A stretch of DNA of 7,269 bases, from NCBI GenBank assembly GCA_964356135.1, contig CAYHGV010000120.1, positions 1-7,269 on the forward strand. The letters are read 5' to 3'. This stretch comes from CAYHGV01 sp964356135 (GTDB taxonomy: Bacteria; Hydrothermota; Tepidihabitantia; CAYHGV01). The notes beneath the pieces are model-generated. The model ran no database searches and was not told where the DNA came from. It saw only the letters and a list, made by a program, of their open reading frames with translations. Within the stretch, counting starts at the first letter, position 1. Each line of letters starts with the position of its first letter. Positions 5,192 through 7,269 of the stretch are shown in pieces. The translations under genes and the position numbers were made by a program.

Positions 5192-5791
5192 TCATACTTC
5201 GGTAATCAATTTGGTCAAGGTCGAGCGCGACATCCAGAGCCAGTGGCGCTGAGAGCGGAGTAAATTCCGGCCGCGCAGCCCCCGGGGATTGTAGCGCCAG
5301 ACGAGCGCCCAGGAAAAGAGATTCTCCCAGAATTCTTTGAATTTGTTGAACCGGCGCGGGAAGTAGTTTTTGGGAACGACCTCGAACCCGAGCCGGTGTG
5401 CGAGGCTGATGTTATAGTTTTGGACGAGGCTCGGGAGAAAGGTCCATTCCCCTTTAAATGCCTTAATTTCGTCGAACCGGTGGTCGCGTTCGAGGTACTG
5501 GGCGAGCATTATAAAAGAGCGGTGTAAGAGATGATAGGCTTTTAAACCCCAGGCAAAGTCTGCGCCCTGGGAAGGTATTTTGGGAATATGCTCATTCCAG
5601 AGATGGAATTCGCCGACCGGTTCACCCTTGTGGACTTTGGTGCCGCAGGAGAGGGTTATATCGCCCGGGCTTGTGCTCAGGGCGAGGCGGAGCAGACAGG
5701 TGGGGTCGGGATTGAAAATAAAAATTTGGTAGTGGTTGAGAAGGGCATCGTCAATCCGGTCAATCGACCATTCAATTATCCGTCGGCACAA
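5192..5791 (-). CDS. YkoP-like domain protein (TTG start proposed)
   Basis: The 199-residue protein starts at TTG 5789-5791, two bases after the stop of the membrane-protein gene. The frame stays open upstream to 6049, but that part is the shadow of the overlapping membrane protein and reads as unlike-protein sequence, so the long start was rejected. IIEWSIDRIDDALL opens the protein; GEFHLWNEHIPKI (about 61-73) followed by ADFAWGLKAYHLLHRSFIMLAQYL is the YkoP-like signature. LAHRLGFEVV and the basic tail WRYNPRGLRGRNLLR ... LWMSRSTL are also typical. The biochemical role of YkoP-like proteins is not established; they are often fused to or beside polysaccharide deacetylases or envelope genes. 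Here it sits between an SMR-like transporter and LptE, which points to cell-envelope work. Stop codon is TGA. The start codon is the least certain point. Confidence 0.7.
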   Translation of the reverse strand: MCRRIIEWSIDRIDDALLNHYQIFIFNPDPTCLLRLALSTSPGDITLSCGTKVHKGEPVGEFHLWNEHIPKIPSQGADFAWGLKAYHLLHRSFIMLAQYLERDHRFDEIKAFKGEWTFLPSLVQNYNISLAHRLGFEVVPKNYFPRRFNKFKEFWENLFSWALVWRYNPRGLRGRNLLRSQRHWLWMSRSTLTKLITEV

Positions 5792-5793
5792 GA

Positions 5794-6144
5794 TTATACC
5801 GCCGGTCGTCCCAGCGCGATGAGGAGAATACCCAAAAAGATTACGCTTACCCCCAGCCACTGCGCAATCGTAATCGCTTCTTTGAAAATAAGCTGGGCAC
5901 CGATGACCTGGACAAAAACAAAACCGATTCCGAACTGGACCGCTAACGCCAGGTTCATGCTGATGTAGCGCAGGAGAAAGGTGAAGGCGATGACCGATAA
6001 GAAACCGGCGAGATTGCCGACGATTTGCCAACTTAAAAAACCCTGCCACTGATAGCAGAGGGAAGATTTTTTAAAGCCGACATTACTTACGACATTAAAG
6101 GCGATATTGGCTACGACCAGCATCAAGGTAACGAATGCCCTCAT
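5794..6144 (-). CDS. SMR/EamA-like four-helix membrane transporter
   Basis: A 116-residue protein, the length of the small multidrug resistance family, with four hydrophobic helices at about 5-25, 38-60, 64-84 and 93-112. The end IAQWLGVSVIFLGILLIALG matches the last helix of SMR and EamA half-proteins. The first helix (MLVVANIAFNVVSNVGFKKS) lacks the membrane Glu of EmrE-type drug exporters (an Asn occupies the aligned position), so proton-coupled drug export is unlikely. ArnE/ArnF-like lipid-linked sugar flippases or other small EamA-type transporters are closer in style. First gene of a four-gene operon with a YkoP-like protein, LptE and the rRNA methyltransferase; the substrate is unknown. 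It has no Shine-Dalgarno, and a promoter ends 6-9 bases before its ATG. Confidence 0.75.
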   Translation of the reverse strand: MRAFVTLMLVVANIAFNVVSNVGFKKSSLCYQWQGFLSWQIVGNLAGFLSVIAFTFLLRYISMNLALAVQFGIGFVFVQVIGAQLIFKEAITIAQWLGVSVIFLGILLIALGRPAV

Positions 6145-6150
6145 AGGGCT

Positions 6151-6181
6151 ATAATAGTAGAAGAAACGGACGGGTTGTCAA
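6151..6181 (-). promoter_or_regulatory. Sigma-70-type promoter of the SMR-ykoP-lptE-rlmD operon
   Basis: The minus strand has TTGACA (6181-6176), then TACTAT after 16 bases (6159-6154) or TATTAT after 19 bases (6156-6151). The ATG at 6144 is only 6-9 bases beyond the -10 box and is not preceded by a ribosome site, so this mRNA is predicted to be leaderless or to have a leader of only a few bases, like the selenoprotein operon. Confidence 0.6.
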
Positions 6182-6252
6182 TGAATTCTGTCTTATCCGG
6201 TTCGCCTAGACATTCCGGCAAATCGTGTTCATAGTATCAAATAATAGGACTT

Positions 6253-6271
6253 GGGCTGCTATTTTTAGCCC
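6253..6271 (+). other. Small hairpin upstream of the secreted repeat protein
   Basis: GGGCT (6253-6257) and AGCCC (6267-6271) flank a nine-base loop GCTATTTTT. It lies 43 bases before the ATG at 6315. It may be a 5' leader structure; with five pairs it could also be chance. No convincing plus-strand -35/-10 pair was found in 6182-6300, although AATAAT at 6239-6244 is a possible -10 box. Confidence 0.3.
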
Positions 6272-6303
6272 GGAACATGAGAGTGAGAAATTAGTATCAG
6301 CAT

Positions 6304-6313
6304 GAGGAGGGGG
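6304..6313 (+). promoter_or_regulatory. Shine-Dalgarno of the secreted repeat protein
   Basis: GAGGAGGGGG followed by T and the ATG at 6315. This strong site, close to the start codon, fixes the beginning of the gene and contrasts with the missing sites of the leaderless operons. Confidence 0.75.
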
Positions 6314-6314
6314 T

Positions 6315-7203
6315 ATGGTAAAAAAATATTTATTAGTGGTGGTTTTTATTATAGGAGGAGTAGCGCAAGCGCAGAAGAGAGGGGGATTTCCACAAACCAT
6401 TGAGACGCCATTCAATGTGACCGAGGTCGTCGAACGAGTCTCCCATAATTCAACTGAACAATCGGGTGAGTTTCTCATTGATACGAGTATCGCTTATGCT
6501 CCAGCATCGGGGGAGCAAAAACAACCATCTGTAGCCTTTGATGGAACTAACTATTTTGTGGTTTGGCAGAACAATGGCGCTATTTATGGTTCCCGGCTTA
6601 GTCAGACGGGAGCTGTCTTAGACTCTGATTATATTGCGCTATCTACTGGATCGGGTATTCAATCCGCTCCATCTGTGACCTTCGATGGAAATAATTATTT
6701 TATAGTTTGGACAGAAGGAAATGGCACGGATTCTGACATCTATGGTGCTCGGGTTAATCCTGCCGGTATGGTGATTGATTCATTTCCGGTATCAACCGAG
6801 GAAGGAAATCAGTCTGCGCCCGCACTCGCTCGTGGCTCGGGAAACCAGGTTTTGGTCGCCTATTCCGGATGGGCCGGGACAGTTGGGGGAAAGACCTACA
6901 ATACCATGCGCATCTGGGGTAATTTCTACCCGTTCGTCGGAATTGGAGAGCGCCTTACGCCCTACACTTCGAATTTATCCTCAGCCGGCAAAATCTTTTT
7001 TTACCATTCGTTCGTCGTCTCCCGTGAATGGAATAAAAATCTACGACATTTCAGGAAAGTTGGTAAAAGAAGAAAGCTATCTGCTTACGGCGAAAAGCGC
7101 AATGCTAAAAGTTAATCTCAAAGGGATGAGTTCCGGTATTTATTTTCTGATAATTAAAACCGAGGCTAAGGAATTCACGGAGAAAGTTGTTGTTATAAAA
7201 TAA
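6315..7203 (+). CDS. Secreted beta-repeat protein with C-terminal Por/T9SS-like sorting domain (frameshifted)
   Basis: The first frame runs from ATG 6315 to a stop at 7115 (266 codons) but loses protein character after residue 210 (NFYPFVGI). Skipping one base at about 6945 enters a second frame (6946-7203) that continues ESALRPTLRIYPQPAK and ends in a full sorting-type domain: KIYDISGKLVKEES, LKVNLKGMSSGIYFLIIKT, EKVVVIK. The restored protein is about 295 residues. It has a signal peptide at 1-19 (MVKKYLLVVVFIIGGVAQA) and repeats of about 50 residues built on PSVxFDGxNYFxVW...IYGxRxxxxGxVxD at about 70-112 and 118-162, with a degenerate third copy at 164-190. The repeats suggest a beta-propeller or beta-solenoid surface protein. 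The break could be a sequencing error, a true pseudogene, or the price of a recent mutation. Base composition is lower in GC than the neighbouring operons. It faces the operon at 6144 divergently. Confidence 0.75.
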
Positions 7204-7269
7204 TACCATATAGCGGTTATATGCCAAATGAAAGTGAACACCTGTTTTAAGCGACTTGTGAGCTCGTTT
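7204..7269. other. 3' flank of the repeat protein; no gene recognised
   Basis: CATATA (7207-7212) and TATATG (7218-7223) could form a weak hairpin with loop GCGGT just after the stop, but no T-run follows, so terminator function is doubtful. The rest, to the window edge, shows no coding frame or RNA gene that I can support. Confidence 0.4.

Noticed and set aside
5192..6049. 285-residue version of the YkoP-like gene
   Set aside because: Its first ~86 residues overlap the four-helix membrane protein in another frame and look non-protein-like; the TTG at 5791 right after the upstream stop is preferred.
7207..7223. Intrinsic terminator after the repeat protein
   Set aside because: The stem is six A/T-rich pairs and no T-run follows, so it is only noted as a weak hairpin.

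Overview
The window looks like the genome of a diderm bacterium from an uncultured, FCB-like or candidate-phylum lineage; WOR-3/Stahlbacteria-type organisms come to mind, but this is inference. The evidence is an LptE lipoprotein and a beta-barrel-like exported protein (so an outer membrane), a secreted repeat protein with a C-terminal Por/T9SS-like sorting domain, and short intergenic tandem repeats of a kind common in environmental genomes. UGA is an ordinary stop for several genes here, so the code is standard.

Positions 1-3136 hold a tight minus-strand operon. In transcription order it contains: (1) an exported Omp28/thioredoxin-like protein whose reading frame contains one in-frame UGA (3020-3022), in the motif Sec-Ala-Phe-Cys and followed at the right distance by a bacterial SECIS-like hairpin; (2) a TlpA-type thioredoxin with WCKMC; (3) a DUF6029-like outer-membrane protein with a C-terminal Cys pair; (4) a 48-residue single-span membrane protein ending in CLSCMGIE, resembling the CD1871A CXXC family; (5) the start of a Cys-rich polytopic 4Fe-4S membrane protein that runs off the window. 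Genes 1-2 and 2-3 overlap by ATGA. Every member carries a Cys/Sec pair or an Fe-S-type Cys set, which suggests an envelope thiol/selenol electron relay. This is the most interesting part of the window. A standard gene caller would stop at the UGA and lose the N-terminal half of the selenoprotein.

Positions 3137-3301 are intergenic. They hold a strong promoter so close to the selenoprotein ATG that the mRNA should be leaderless, an imperfect inverted repeat and copies of a CACAAAG repeat.

Positions 3302-6144 form a second minus-strand operon: an SMR-like four-helix membrane protein, a YkoP-like protein, LptE, and a 23S rRNA m5U methyltransferase (RlmD-like) whose last codons lie inside the CACAAAG repeat. 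It has its own TTGACA promoter, again almost on top of the start codon.

Positions 6315-7203 run divergently on the plus strand: a secreted beta-repeat protein with a C-terminal sorting domain, split by a one-base frameshift near 6945. The last 66 bases hold no recognisable gene.
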